Source: Cupriavidus taiwanensis
Lineage (GTDB): Bacteria; Pseudomonadota; Gammaproteobacteria; Burkholderiales; Burkholderiaceae
Assembly (NCBI RefSeq): GCF_900250075.1
Contig: NZ_LT977071.1
Location: 1-64,000 of the forward strand
Reading direction: 5' to 3'
Length of the DNA stretch: 64,000 nucleotides
Below are positions 9,927 to 19,535 of the stretch, one piece after another. The first letter of the stretch is position 1; every line of letters begins with the position of its first letter. The position numbers were made by a program, and so were the translations under genes. The notes under the pieces were generated by a model. It saw nothing but the letters and a program-made list of their open reading frames with translations, made no database searches and was not told where the DNA came from.

Positions 9927-10802
9927 ATGACGCCAGCCACGCCTTCGTTCGAAACCCTGCGTTACGCCGTTGCCGACGGCGTCGCCACCATCACCCTGCA
10001 CCGCCCGGACCAGCTCAATGCCTTCACCGCGCAGATGATGCACGAGCTGATCGCCGCGTTCGACGCCACCGATGCCGACGACAACGTGCGCGCGGTGATC
10101 GTCACCGGCTCCGGCCGCGCGTTCTGCGCCGGCGCCGACCTGTCCGGCGGCAGCTCCACCTTCGATTTCGAGAAGCGCTATGGCGCCAGCCCGGATACCG
10201 CCCATCGCGATGGCGGCGGGCGCGTGTCGCTGCGCATCTTCCGCAGCCTCAAGCCGGTGATCGCCGCGGTCAACGGCGCCGCGGTCGGCGTGGGCGTGAC
10301 CATGCAGCTGCCGATGGATATCCGGCTGGCCTCGACCGACGCCAAGTTCGGCTTTGTCTTCGCACGCCGCGGCATCACGCCGGAAGCGGCGTCGTCGTGG
10401 TTCCTGTCGCGCGTGGTCGGGATCTCGACCGCGCTGGAGTGGTGCTATACCGGCCGCGTATTCTCGGCGCAGGAGGCGCACGAACGCGGCCTGGTGCGCT
10501 CGCTGCACGCCCCCGAAGACCTGTTGCCGGCGGCGCAGGCGATTGCGCGCGAGATCGCCGCCAATGCCGCGCCGGTGTCGGTGGCGATCTCGCGCCAGCT
10601 GATCTGGCGCATGGCCGGGGCCAGCCACCCGATGGAAGCGCACAAGCTCGACAGCCGCGCGATCCAGTCGCGCGGACGCTCCGCCGACGTGAAGGAAGGC
10701 GTCAGCGCGTTCCTGGAAAAGCGCCCCGCCGCGTTCCCGGAAACCGTGTCGCACGACATGCCGGATTTCTTCGACTGGACCAGCGAGCCGCCCTTCGCCT
10801 GA
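9927..10802 (+). CDS. Enoyl-CoA hydratase/isomerase (crotonase) family protein
   Basis: A 291-residue crotonase. The oxyanion-hole segments are RAFCAGADLSGG (about residue 67) and AAVNGAAVGVGVTMQL (about 112). At the position of Glu144 of rat mitochondrial hydratase the sequence reads FGFVFARRGITPE, so the classical glutamate is replaced and a PE pair follows. The second acidic position is kept in STALEWCYTGR. This pattern is common in bacterial hydratase/isomerase homologues whose exact reaction (hydratase or isomerase) is uncertain. The ATG at 9927 follows CAGGAG. The upstream in-frame start at 9684 would run through the operator. The nitroreductase gene follows 34 bp later. Confidence 0.9.
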   Translation: MTPATPSFETLRYAVADGVATITLHRPDQLNAFTAQMMHELIAAFDATDADDNVRAVIVTGSGRAFCAGADLSGGSSTFDFEKRYGASPDTAHRDGGGRVSLRIFRSLKPVIAAVNGAAVGVGVTMQLPMDIRLASTDAKFGFVFARRGITPEAASSWFLSRVVGISTALEWCYTGRVFSAQEAHERGLVRSLHAPEDLLPAAQAIAREIAANAAPVSVAISRQLIWRMAGASHPMEAHKLDSRAIQSRGRSADVKEGVSAFLEKRPAAFPETVSHDMPDFFDWTSEPPFA

Positions 10803-10836
10803 TGCGCCCGCTTCCATCCCTGTTTCCGGAGTCCCG

Positions 10837-11508
10837 ATGAAAGTCAGCCAAGCCGTCGCCAGCCGCAAGTCCGTCCGCGGCTTCCTGCCCCGGGCGGTTG
10901 CACCCGACACCATCCGCCGCGTGCTCGACGCCGCCGCGCGCGCCCCGTCCGGCGGCAACCTGCAGCCGTGGCATATCCATGTGGTCGGCGGCGAGGCGCT
11001 GCAGCGGCTGCTCGGCATCATGCGCACGCGCATCGCCGAGGCCCCGACCGGCGAAGCGCGCGAGTACGACATCTATCCGCGCGAGCTGGTCTCGCCCTAC
11101 CGCGAGCGCCGCTTCCAGGTGGGAGAAGCGCTCTACCACCACCTCGGCATCCCGCGCGAGGACAAGGCCCGGCGGCTGGCGCAGTTCGCCAGCAACTTCA
11201 CCTTCTTCGGCGCGCCGCTGGCGTTGTTCTGCACCGTGGACCGGCGCATGGGCCCGCCGCAATGGTCGGACCTGGGCATGTACCTGCAGACGGTGATGCT
11301 GCTGCTGCGCGAAGAAGGCCTGGACAGCTGCGCGCAGGAGTGCTGGGCGATGTATCCGCAAACCATCGCCGGATTTCTGTCGCTGCCGGCCGAACGGATG
11401 CTGTTCAGCGGCATGGCGATCGGCTACGAGGATCCCGAGGCGCCCGCCAACCGGCTGCGCGCCGGGCGCGCGCCGCTGGGGGAATTCACCGAGTTCATCG
11501 GTATCTGA
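10837..11508 (+). CDS. Nitroreductase family FMN-dependent oxidoreductase
   Basis: A 223-residue nitroreductase-fold protein. SRKSVRGFLPRAV near the N-terminus and ARAPSGGNLQPWHIHVVGG (about residues 33-51) form the FMN phosphate-binding region. MLLLREEGLDSCAQECWAMYP and FSGMAIGYEDPEAPANRLR near the C-terminus match the NfsB-like BluB/NADPH reductase branch. Such enzymes use FMN and NAD(P)H to reduce nitro, quinone or enone groups. It is co-directional with the hydratase gene and likely co-transcribed with it. Function in the acyl-CoA island is unknown; enone reduction is conceivable. Confidence 0.9.
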   Translation: MKVSQAVASRKSVRGFLPRAVAPDTIRRVLDAAARAPSGGNLQPWHIHVVGGEALQRLLGIMRTRIAEAPTGEAREYDIYPRELVSPYRERRFQVGEALYHHLGIPREDKARRLAQFASNFTFFGAPLALFCTVDRRMGPPQWSDLGMYLQTVMLLLREEGLDSCAQECWAMYPQTIAGFLSLPAERMLFSGMAIGYEDPEAPANRLRAGRAPLGEFTEFIGI

Positions 11509-11529
11509 ATCAATATCTGAGCCGCAGGG

Positions 11530-14286
11530 TCAGAGCAGGCCGAGCTGGCGTGCGATCGCGACCGCCTGGGTGCGGTTGCTGGCGTGCAGCTTGGCGCTGA
11601 TATTGCGCAGGTGCGTGCGCACCGTGGTCTCGGACACGAACAGGCGCTCGGCCATGGCGACGTTGGAATAGCCCTCGGCCAGCAGGTGCAGCACCTTCTG
11701 CTCCTTGGGCGTCAGCGGCTCGACCAGCGCGGGCGGCGCGGGACGGCCGGCACCGGGCGGCTCGGCGGCGGCCTGGCCGCAAGCCTGCAGCAGCTTTTCG
11801 ACGTAAGGGGCCGGCAGGCTGGCAGCCTGGCGCGCGCAGGCGTCGGCCACCAGCCGGCGCACATCGTCGCCCTCGTCGGCAAAGATGCGCACGAAGCCTT
11901 CGGCCGCGCCGAAGCGCAACGCCTCGCCCATCACCACCAATGCATGCGCGCCGTCGCCGCAGCGCTGCCACGCCTGCGCCAGCAGGATGCGCAGCTTGAG
12001 CGCGCGGCGCATCAGCTGGTTGCCGGCGGCCGCCGCGAGTTCGCGTTCGATAGCCTCGCGCACCGGCGTGCCCGGGCGCGCGTACAGATCCAGCCGCAGC
12101 CGGCCCAGCGTGATGTCCTCGACATCGCTGGCAAACGAACTGACGCCGGGACGCGTGCGCCACAGCGCCGGATCGGCGGCGCGCTCGATCGCCTCCTGCG
12201 CGGCATGCACATTGCCCTGCCGCAGCGCCAGGCGGGCGCGCTCCAGCATCGCCGCCATCACCAGCCGCGTCAGGCCGCGGTGGTGGCCCAGCGCTTCGAG
12301 CTGCGCCAGCCACTCGTGGGCCTGGTCAATCTCGCGGCGCTCGAAGGCGATGCGGGCCAGTACCGCGTGGCCGGTGATGATCTGGTCGGGCAAGCCGAGG
12401 TCGCGCGAGAGCGGCAGGTAGACGTTGAGCAGGCGACTGGCGCGCTCGGAATCGCCGCTCTCGTACAGGCCCTCGGCCAGCAGGATGCCGGCCATGGCGT
12501 TGCCGTTGGTGGGCCCGAAGCGGTTCGGCAGCATGGTGCTGGCGGCGATGCGGAAGCGCGCCAGCGCCTGCTGCAGCCGCCCCTGGCGCAGATCGATCAG
12601 CCCTTCGACCGATTCCGAGAAGATCTTGTTGAAGTTGCTGTCGGACCCGCGCACCGCGTGCCGCGCCACCTGCAGCAGCCGGCGCGCCTCGGGGTAGTCC
12701 CCCGCCACCGCGGCCAGCCGCGCCATCGAGGTGGCCAGGATCGCGTCGGGGAAGGCATAGCCCATCGGCAACGGCGGCAGCTCGTTGCGGGCGAAGGCGC
12801 GCGCGTCGTCGAAGCGGTCCATCATGTTCAGCAGCATGTGGCGCAGCGCGCGGATATGCGCCAGCAGGTCGCCGGCCGCGCCCTCGGTGGGGATCTGCTG
12901 CAGCAGCGCGATGGCTTCGGCCGGCCCGCGCGTGAACGACACCGCCCACACTCGGGCGATCTGCAGCTTGGGCAGCCGCGCCAGGTCCTCGGCGGGCACC
13001 GCCTCCAGCCAGCGCGTCAGCAGCCGCATGCGGCCCTGCGCCAGCAGGTCGTCGGCGGCGCTGTCGAGCAACTGCAGCGCGTGCGCCAGCGCACCGGCGG
13101 CGAAGGCATGCTCGATGGCGGGCACCAGGCGCCCCTGCGATTCATACCAGCGCGACGCCGACAGGTGCAGCTGCGGCACGGACCCGGGCATGGCTTGCGC
13201 CAGCTGCGCGCGCAGGAAGCCGGAGAACAGGCTGTGATAGCGATACCACTGCTCGGGCGCGGCGCCGGAGCCGCGTTCGCCATAGCGTTCGCTCTCCAGC
13301 GGCAGCAGGAACAGGTTGGCGCGTTCCAGCCAGGCGAGGATCTCTTCGCTGCTGCCGGCGGCGGGCTGGCACACCGCATCGCACAGCGGCCCGCATAGCT
13401 GGTCCAGGATCGAGGTGCGCAGCAGGAAGTCGCGCACTGGCTCGGGCAAGTGCAGGAAGACGTCTTCGACCAGGTAATCGGCAATGGCTGCGTTCGAGCC
13501 CGAGAAGCCAGCAATGAAGCCCTCCGGCTGGGTACGCCGCTCCAGCGCCACCGACGCCAGCCACAGCGCCGTGGCCCAGCCCTCGGTGCGCCGGTGCAGC
13601 ACGCTGATGGCGGACTGCTCCAGCTTCAGCCCACGCGCCTGGCGCAGGAAGGATGCGGTCTCGTCGGCCGAGAAGCGCAGCTGCGCGGGCTCGATCTCGA
13701 GCAGTTCGCCGCGCGCGCGCAAGCGGGCCAGGCCGGTTTCTGGCACCCAGCGCGTGCCGATCACAACGCGGCAGCCGGGCGGCAGGCTTTCCACCAGCTG
13801 CCAGACCAGCCCCGCCACGGCGGCGTTCTGCACCGCCTCGAAATCGTCGAGGAACAGCGTGAAGTCGCCGTGATGGCTGGCGAGGCGGTCGATCAGCGCC
13901 AGCGCCTGTTCGCCCGGATCCTGTGCCAGCGGCTGGCGTGTGGACCGGTCCGGCCCGCCGCTGCCCAGGCCATGCGCGATGGCCGCCTCGATCGAGCCGA
14001 GGAAGCGCGAAGGGTCATTGTCCGAGCGGTCCAGCGTCAGCCAAGCAGAGCGGCCGCCGGCGGCCTCCAGCCGCGCGCGGCACTGGAGCATGGCGGTGGT
14101 CTTGCCGAAGCCGGCGGGTGCGCGCACCAGCACCAGCTTGACGAAGCCCGCCGCGCACACGGCATCGCAGATCGCCGCGCGCTGGACCTGGAACGGGGTC
14201 AGCAGCGGCGGGCGCAGCTTGGCGGCCAGCGACGCCGCGCCGGCGGGTGGCGGCGTGCGCCGTCCGGTCTCCTCGATACTTGCCAT
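11530..14286 (-). CDS. MalT-like ATP-binding LuxR-family transcriptional regulator
   Basis: A 918-residue STAND-type activator. Near residue 57 is the Walker A motif RAPAGFGKTTAM, and FTLFLDDFEAV (about 144) is the Walker B motif. A long helical TPR-like region follows. The C-terminal 65 residues are a LuxR helix-turn-helix starting LTPKEQKVLHLLAEGYSNVA with the recognition helix SETTVRTHLRNI. The layout equals that of MalT, AcoK and AlkS, which oligomerise on ATP and inducer binding. It sits between the hydratase/nitroreductase unit and the acyl-CoA ligase, so it is the best local candidate for reading the TCGTCG dyads. Its own upstream region has no such dyad. Confidence 0.93.
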   Translation of the reverse strand: MASIEETGRRTPPPAGAASLAAKLRPPLLTPFQVQRAAICDAVCAAGFVKLVLVRAPAGFGKTTAMLQCRARLEAAGGRSAWLTLDRSDNDPSRFLGSIEAAIAHGLGSGGPDRSTRQPLAQDPGEQALALIDRLASHHGDFTLFLDDFEAVQNAAVAGLVWQLVESLPPGCRVVIGTRWVPETGLARLRARGELLEIEPAQLRFSADETASFLRQARGLKLEQSAISVLHRRTEGWATALWLASVALERRTQPEGFIAGFSGSNAAIADYLVEDVFLHLPEPVRDFLLRTSILDQLCGPLCDAVCQPAAGSSEEILAWLERANLFLLPLESERYGERGSGAAPEQWYRYHSLFSGFLRAQLAQAMPGSVPQLHLSASRWYESQGRLVPAIEHAFAAGALAHALQLLDSAADDLLAQGRMRLLTRWLEAVPAEDLARLPKLQIARVWAVSFTRGPAEAIALLQQIPTEGAAGDLLAHIRALRHMLLNMMDRFDDARAFARNELPPLPMGYAFPDAILATSMARLAAVAGDYPEARRLLQVARHAVRGSDSNFNKIFSESVEGLIDLRQGRLQQALARFRIAASTMLPNRFGPTNGNAMAGILLAEGLYESGDSERASRLLNVYLPLSRDLGLPDQIITGHAVLARIAFERREIDQAHEWLAQLEALGHHRGLTRLVMAAMLERARLALRQGNVHAAQEAIERAADPALWRTRPGVSSFASDVEDITLGRLRLDLYARPGTPVREAIERELAAAAGNQLMRRALKLRILLAQAWQRCGDGAHALVVMGEALRFGAAEGFVRIFADEGDDVRRLVADACARQAASLPAPYVEKLLQACGQAAAEPPGAGRPAPPALVEPLTPKEQKVLHLLAEGYSNVAMAERLFVSETTVRTHLRNISAKLHASNRTQAVAIARQLGLL

Positions 14287-14456
14287 TGGCTGTCAGTGGT
14301 CTCCCGCACATCGCGGCCCTTGCCGGGCGCGCCATGCGCCCCCGGCGCTGCAGGATGCAGGCGGGTGGCCGTGGCTGTGGTGTAGCGAGGCATTATGACG
14401 TAAACCGCTGCGCTCGCGAAAACGCAGGCAGCGGCCAGGCACCGCTTGCCGATGCC

Positions 14457-16004
14457 TCACACCAGTTTGCTGGCGTGACCGGTCCAGTAGCGGTCGCGCA
14501 GCAGCCGCTTGAGCAGCTTGCCGGTTGGCAGCCGCGGCAACTCGGGCTCGAAGTCCACCGAGCGCGGGCACTTGATGGCCGAGAGGTTGGCGCGGCAGAA
14601 GGCAATCAGCTCGGCCGCCAGTTCGGGCCCCGCCTGGCCCATGTCGGCAGGCTGCACCACGGCCTTGACCTCTTCGCCGAAGTCCTCGTTGGGCACGCCG
14701 ATCACGGCCACATCCATCACCTTCGGATGCGTCATCAGCAGGTTCTCGGCCTCTTGCGGGTAGATGTTGACGCCGCCGGAGATGATCATGTTGGCCTTGC
14801 GGTCGGTCAGGTACAGATAGCCATCCGCGTCCACGTAACCGACATCGCCGATGGTGCTCCAGTCCGGATGTTGCGGATGGCGCGTCTCCGCGGTCTTGGC
14901 CTCGTCGTTGTGGTATGTGAACGGGCGGCCCTCGGCAAAGTAGATCGTGCCCGGCTCGCCCGGCGGCAGCAAGGCGCCGTCCGGCCCGCAGATGCGCAGC
15001 TTGCCTACCATGGCCCGCCCCACCGTGCCCTTGCGCGCCAGCCATTGCGGCGTGTCGACCACGGTCACGCCGTTGCCCTCGGTGCCGGCGTAGTATTCCC
15101 AGATCACCGGTCCCCACCACGCGATCATCGCTTCCTTCACCTGCACCGGGCACGGCGCGGCCGCGTGGATCGCCACGCGCAGCGACGACACGTCATAGCC
15201 CTGCCGCTGCGCCTCGGGCAGCTTGAGCATGCGCGAGAACATGGTCGGCACCAGTTGCGTATGCGTGATGCGGTGTTCCTGCACCAGCCGCAGGAACTGC
15301 GCGGCGTCGAAATGCTCCATCACCACCGCGGTGCCGCCCAGTGCCTGCACCGACATGGTGTAGCGCAGCGGCGCCGCATGGTACAGCGGCGCGGGCGACA
15401 GGTAGCGCGTGTCGGCATCGAAGCCGTAGAGCCGCTGGCACAGCGCGGTCAGCGTCGTCGGCGCGTCGATGTCGGGACTCGACGGGGGCGCGTACACGCC
15501 TTTGGGCCGGCCCGTGGTGCCCGATGAATACAGCATGTCGCCGCCGGTCACCTCGTCGTCGATGCGCGTGGCCGGGCAATCGGCCAGTGCGGTCTCATAG
15601 GCCTCATAGCCAGGCACCGTGTCGTCCAGCATCAGGCGCGCCTGCAGGGCCGGCGTCTGCCCGATCAGCGCCGTGGCGATCTCCGCCTGCGCGTGCGTGG
15701 TGACCAGCATGCGCGCGCCGCTGTCGTTGACGATATAGGCCGCGTCGGCCGCGTTCAGGCGCGTGCTCAGGCAGATATAGACAATGCCGCTGCGCTGGGC
15801 ACCCCAGCACAGCTCGAACAGCCGCGGATGGTTTTCCACCATGAAAGCCACGCGGTCGCCGCGCTGCAGGCCGAGCTTGCGGAACAGGTGGGCGACCTGG
15901 TTCGAGCGCTGGTCCAGCTCGCGGTAGGTGACGACGGCGCCGCTGCCGCCCATGATGACGGCGGGCTTGTCGGGCGTGCGCTGCGCGTGGATGTGCGGAT
16001 GCAT
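14457..16004 (-). CDS. AMP-dependent acyl-CoA synthetase/ligase
   Basis: A 515-residue adenylate-forming ligase. The P-loop-like AMP motif YSSGTTGRPKGVYAPP is near residue 155. YYAGTEGNGVT is the A5 motif, and YLYLTDRKANMIISGGVNIYPQE contains the hinge and A8 motif. A C-terminal lysine lies in PRLPTGKLLKR. It would activate a carboxylic acid with ATP and CoA for the adjacent dehydrogenase pair. The ATG at 16004 follows GAGGAG; the frame is open to 16106 but lacks family similarity there. Substrate is unknown. A dyad copy lies 79 bp upstream. Confidence 0.92.
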   Translation of the reverse strand: MHPHIHAQRTPDKPAVIMGGSGAVVTYRELDQRSNQVAHLFRKLGLQRGDRVAFMVENHPRLFELCWGAQRSGIVYICLSTRLNAADAAYIVNDSGARMLVTTHAQAEIATALIGQTPALQARLMLDDTVPGYEAYETALADCPATRIDDEVTGGDMLYSSGTTGRPKGVYAPPSSPDIDAPTTLTALCQRLYGFDADTRYLSPAPLYHAAPLRYTMSVQALGGTAVVMEHFDAAQFLRLVQEHRITHTQLVPTMFSRMLKLPEAQRQGYDVSSLRVAIHAAAPCPVQVKEAMIAWWGPVIWEYYAGTEGNGVTVVDTPQWLARKGTVGRAMVGKLRICGPDGALLPPGEPGTIYFAEGRPFTYHNDEAKTAETRHPQHPDWSTIGDVGYVDADGYLYLTDRKANMIISGGVNIYPQEAENLLMTHPKVMDVAVIGVPNEDFGEEVKAVVQPADMGQAGPELAAELIAFCRANLSAIKCPRSVDFEPELPRLPTGKLLKRLLRDRYWTGHASKLV

Positions 16005-16082
16005 GGCGTGGAGCTCCTCGACGGGGATGGTGGGTGGGCGAATGCCGCTTGCGCATTCTCGGAACCCTGGCCGGTTCGACCA

Positions 16083-16098
16083 TCGTCGGAAGCGACGA
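16083..16098. promoter_or_regulatory. TCGTCGGAAGCGACGA dyad, copy C (candidate operator)
   Basis: An exact copy of the shared element, 79 bp upstream of the acyl-CoA ligase start. The 262-bp divergent region holds two copies (see 16164), one near each gene, so each divergent promoter appears to have its own site. Confidence 0.6.
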
Positions 16099-16163
16099 AG
16101 CGGCACGGCCTGGTTTTGTCGCAGCGCCGCATAAAGACCGCGCCTGCGGCCCGCGCCTCAGCT

Positions 16164-16179
16164 TCGTCCGATGCGACGA
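16164..16179. promoter_or_regulatory. Variant TCGTCCGATGCGACGA dyad, copy C2
   Basis: Fourteen of sixteen bases match the shared element. It lies 88 bp upstream of the GTG start of the acyl-CoA dehydrogenase gene at 16267. Spacing to the gene equals that of copy C to the divergent ligase gene, which supports a real second operator. Confidence 0.5.
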
Positions 16180-16266
16180 TGCGCCGCCGGCCAGCCTCGC
16201 CGGAAGATCCCCGCCAGACTACCGCCCCTCACGCCTCACGCCTCACCCTTATCCGAAGGAGCCAAG

Positions 16267-17418
16267 GTGGATTTCCAGTTCAGCGAAGAACAGTCGATGC
16301 TGCGCGACACGCTCGCGCGTTACCTCGCCGACCACTACGATTTCGAAGCCCGCCGCGCCGCGGTGCAGTCCGCGGCGGGTTGGCGCCCGGACTGCTGGCG
16401 CGCGTTTGCACGTGACCTGGGCATCCTGGGCGCCGCGTTTCCCGAGCGCCTGGGCGGCCTGGGCGGCGGCGCCGTCGAGCATATGGTGGTGATGGAACAG
16501 CTGGGCCGGCACCTGGTGCTGGAGCCGTATCTGGGCACCGTGGTGATGGGGGGCGGCGCGTTGCTGCATGGCAGCCCCGAGCTGGCCGCGCAGTGGATTC
16601 CGGCCATTATCGGCGGCGAGGCCACCGTGGCGTGGGCCCATGCCGAGCCCGCCAGCCGCTACTGCCGGCACGACGTGCAGGCCAGCGCCACGCGCCAGGG
16701 CGACGGCTACCGGCTCAGCGGCCACAAGCACGCCGTGGCGGGCGCGCCGTTCGCCTCGCACCTGCTGGTCAGCGCGCGCAGCGGCGGCGCGCGCCGGGAC
16801 CAGGGCGGCATCAGCCTGTTCTGGATCGCGCGCGACACGCCGGGCGTAACGCTGCGCGAATATCCCACCTTCGACGGCCACCGCGCCGCCGAGGTGCTGC
16901 TCGACGACGTGCAGGTACCGGCCAGCCAGCGCATCGGCGACGAAGGCCAAGCGCTGCCGCTGATCGAACAGCTGTGCGACCACGCCATGATCGCGCTGGC
17001 CGCCGAAGCCAATGGCGCGATGGCGCGCATGCTGGCAGACACCATCGACTACGCGCGCCAGCGCAAGCAGTTCGGCGTGCCAATCGGCACCTTCCAGGTG
17101 CTGCAGCACCGCATGGCCGACATGTACATGCAGCTGGAGCAATCCGTGGCCCTGACTCAGGTGGCCGCCATGCAGGCCGCCGCCGCGCCGGAGACGCGCG
17201 CGCAGGCCGCGTGCGCGGCGAAGATCCAGGCCGGCCAGGCGGGCGCCTTCGTCGGCCAGGGCGCGGTGCAGATCCACGGCGGCATGGGCGTGACCGAGGA
17301 GCTGGCCGTGGGCCACTACTTCAAGCGCGTCACGGCGATCGACCTGCAGTTCGGCTCGGCCGAGCACCACCTGCGCCGCTATGCCGACCTGCTCTATCCC
17401 GCCAGCGCCGCGGCCTGA
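16267..17418 (+). CDS. Acyl-CoA dehydrogenase, smaller partner subunit
   Basis: A 383-residue flavoprotein of the acyl-CoA dehydrogenase fold, beginning VDFQFSEEQSMLRDTLARYL. A GTG at 16267 is preferred because it sits seven bases after GAAGGAG and matches the family N-terminus. The C-terminal region has the QIHGGMGVTEE motif (about residue 338) but not the classical substrate-proton-abstracting glutamate loop. It is followed 41 bp later by a second dehydrogenase gene. Adjacent pairs of this kind (as in FadE28/FadE29 of Mycobacterium) form alpha2beta2 enzymes in which only one subunit type carries the full active site. The substrate is unknown, possibly bulky or ring-containing acyl-CoA. Confidence 0.9.
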   Translation: MDFQFSEEQSMLRDTLARYLADHYDFEARRAAVQSAAGWRPDCWRAFARDLGILGAAFPERLGGLGGGAVEHMVVMEQLGRHLVLEPYLGTVVMGGGALLHGSPELAAQWIPAIIGGEATVAWAHAEPASRYCRHDVQASATRQGDGYRLSGHKHAVAGAPFASHLLVSARSGGARRDQGGISLFWIARDTPGVTLREYPTFDGHRAAEVLLDDVQVPASQRIGDEGQALPLIEQLCDHAMIALAAEANGAMARMLADTIDYARQRKQFGVPIGTFQVLQHRMADMYMQLEQSVALTQVAAMQAAAAPETRAQAACAAKIQAGQAGAFVGQGAVQIHGGMGVTEELAVGHYFKRVTAIDLQFGSAEHHLRRYADLLYPASAAA

Positions 17419-17459
17419 AGCCGCCCCTATCCACGATCGAATACCAGAGAGGCCCGCCG

Positions 17460-18695
17460 ATGCATCTCGATTTCTCTCCCCAAGACCAGCAGTTTCGCGA
17501 AGAAGTGCGCGCCTGGATTGCGCAGGCCTATGACGCCGACCTGCGCGCAATGATGGCGCAGTCCAAGAACGGTTACCTCGACAAGGCCGGACAGGTGCGC
17601 TGGCAGAAGGCGCTGCACGCGCGCGGCTGGGCCGCGCCGAACTGGCCGAAGGAATACGGCGGCCCGGGCTGGGGCGCAACCGAGCGCTTTATCTTCCAGT
17701 CCGAACTGGCCGCCGCGGGATGCCCGCCGGTATCGCCGATGGGCCTGAAGATGGTCGCGCCGGTGATCATGAAATACGGCACGCCCGAGCAGAAGCAGCG
17801 CTTCCTGCCGCCGATCCTGAGCTCCGACGTGTGGTGGTGCCAGGGCTATTCCGAGCCCAACTCCGGCTCCGACCTGGCGTCGCTGCAGCTGCGCGCCGAC
17901 CACTGCACCGACAGCGACGGCGAGCACTACGTCCTGAACGGCTCCAAGATCTGGACCACGCATGCGCAATGGGCCGACTGGATGTTCTGCCTGGTGCGCA
18001 CCAGCCGCGAATCGAAGCGCCAGGAAGGGATCTCGTTCCTGCTGCTCGACATGCACACGCCGGGCATCACGGTGTCGGCGCTACCGACGCTGGATGGCCC
18101 CATGCCCGGCCAGCAGGAGGTGAACCAGGTCTTCTTCGAGAACGTGCGGGTGCCGGTGGCCAACCGCATCGGCGAGGAAGGCAAGGGCTGGACCTACGCC
18201 AAGTACCTGCTGGAATTCGAGCGCGGCGGCACGTATAGCCCGATGCTGCGCAAGCAGCTTTCCAAGATTGCGGAGATCGCCGCGGAGCAGCCCGGCGATG
18301 ACGGTGGCCCGCTGCTGGACGACCCGCTGTTCCGGCACAAGCTGGCCGCGCTGCACCTGCGTGCGGCGGCGCTGGAAGCGGTTGAGTTGCGGGTGTTTTC
18401 CGGGGTGGAATCGGGCACCTCGATCGGCGCGGCTTCCAGCATGCTCAAGCTCACGGGCACCGAGACGCTGCAGGCGGCGAGCGAACTTGCGGTGGAGGCG
18501 GCGGGGCCTGCGGCGCTGCCGTTCGTGCAGGACACCTGGGCGGAACTGCAGGGGCGCGATGCGCCGGCGCGGGTCGGGGCTGACTATGCTGCGGTGCTGG
18601 CGCCGCGCTATTTCAACTATCGGAAGGCGTCGATCTATGGGGGGTCTAATGAGATCCAGCGGAACATTATTGCGAAGCTTGTTTTGGGGCTTTGA
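17460..18695 (+). CDS. Acyl-CoA dehydrogenase, larger partner subunit
   Basis: A 411-residue acyl-CoA dehydrogenase starting MHLDFSPQDQQFREEVRAWI. FAD/substrate motifs include WCQGYSEPNSGSDLASLQ (about residue 125) and NGSKIWTTHAQWADW (about 160). The C-terminal loop reads YGGSNEIQRNIIA, so the position of the MCAD catalytic Glu376 is glycine, usual in heteromeric or FadE26-like enzymes where the base comes from elsewhere. The ATG at 17460 matches the family start; the open frame extends upstream over the preceding gene only by chance. It likely pairs with the preceding gene product. Confidence 0.93.
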   Translation: MHLDFSPQDQQFREEVRAWIAQAYDADLRAMMAQSKNGYLDKAGQVRWQKALHARGWAAPNWPKEYGGPGWGATERFIFQSELAAAGCPPVSPMGLKMVAPVIMKYGTPEQKQRFLPPILSSDVWWCQGYSEPNSGSDLASLQLRADHCTDSDGEHYVLNGSKIWTTHAQWADWMFCLVRTSRESKRQEGISFLLLDMHTPGITVSALPTLDGPMPGQQEVNQVFFENVRVPVANRIGEEGKGWTYAKYLLEFERGGTYSPMLRKQLSKIAEIAAEQPGDDGGPLLDDPLFRHKLAALHLRAAALEAVELRVFSGVESGTSIGAASSMLKLTGTETLQAASELAVEAAGPAALPFVQDTWAELQGRDAPARVGADYAAVLAPRYFNYRKASIYGGSNEIQRNIIAKLVLGL

Positions 18696-18787
18696 GGGGG
18701 GTGGGGTTTCGAAAGATCTCGTCTTTTGGGGTGGGCGCTGTTGGTGACATGCTGTCGGCTCTTGAACCGCGTGGTTCCGCCCTGCTG

Positions 18788-19430
18788 GGCGGGTCACTTT
18801 TTGGCCGAGCGCCAAAACGTAACCAAAAAGCGCGTTTACTGCCCTGCGGGCGGCATGTCTTATCGTAGTGGGCCTGGGGGTTTTCGTACGGGGCTTTGCT
18901 TCCTCGCATAGCGGGACTGCCTGCCGCAGGGGTGCGCCACGGTGGTAGGGGGGTTGAAGTGTTGGTTGAACGAGCCCAGAGCGCGGAGTGGCCCCTGCTG
19001 CCGGCCTTACCGTAGGAACGCCTACGGCTGCGCTGCATCGCCGGCCCTATCGCGCGGCGTGTGCCCTGGCACGGGACGCATCGCTGCGCTCGCTTGGCGC
19101 TGCCGGTGCGACTCGGCCGGCGGATCGCACAACGCATTTGGCTGCATTCGCGCAAACACCCAATGCCGGCCAGCGCAATCGAGCCTGCGCAGCAGCCGCA
19201 GGCGTCCCCGCGATACGGCCGGCAGCAGGCTGCCTACACCCTCATTGGGATCGTCCAATAGTGGGTGATCGAAGGCACCGCCCCTGACTCACATAGCGTA
19301 GCAGGGCCGAACGGGCACCCACGCCCAAACGGAAAGCACCACCGCGCGACCCACCAGCGCCGTGAAATTGATTGCCAGCCGCACAGGCGACGCGCTTTTT
19401 GGTTACTTTTGGGCCAAAAAGTGACTCGCC
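18788..19430. repeat. Gene-free region bounded by long inverted repeats
   Basis: The 890 bp between 18696 and 19585 hold no convincing gene. Two arms of about 40-47 bp, at 18788-18834 and 19391-19430, are inverted copies. Both contain GTCACTTTTTGGCC on one strand, and the sequence (C)GTAACCAAAAAGCGCG. The central 556 bp have only short open frames on both strands with no protein-like composition. I recall similar GTCACTTTTTGG...AACCAAAAAG elements as interspersed non-coding repeats in Burkholderiales and Xanthomonadales genomes. There is no transposase, so this looks like a non-autonomous or structural repeat. The region does hold an IclR-type dyad near its right edge (19536). Confidence 0.6.
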
Positions 19431-19535
19431 GGCCACGCCGGCGAAACAGCCGCGCCCGCCAAGAACGATAACGGCGGCAATTCCCCCTAGGGTTCCCCCT
19501 TAATTGACGCTCACCCCACTCCCCCATATATTTTT

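Noticed and set aside
11584..13398. A 604-residue plus-strand frame opposite the MalT-like regulator
   Set aside because: Composition is dominated by Arg, Gln and Ala, and it overlaps a convincing regulator in the other strand.
18942..19268. Short ORFs in the repeat block (18942-19268, 19022-19258, 19061-19261)
   Set aside because: They overlap each other on both strands, lack ribosome sites and have odd composition. They lie in a repetitive non-coding region.
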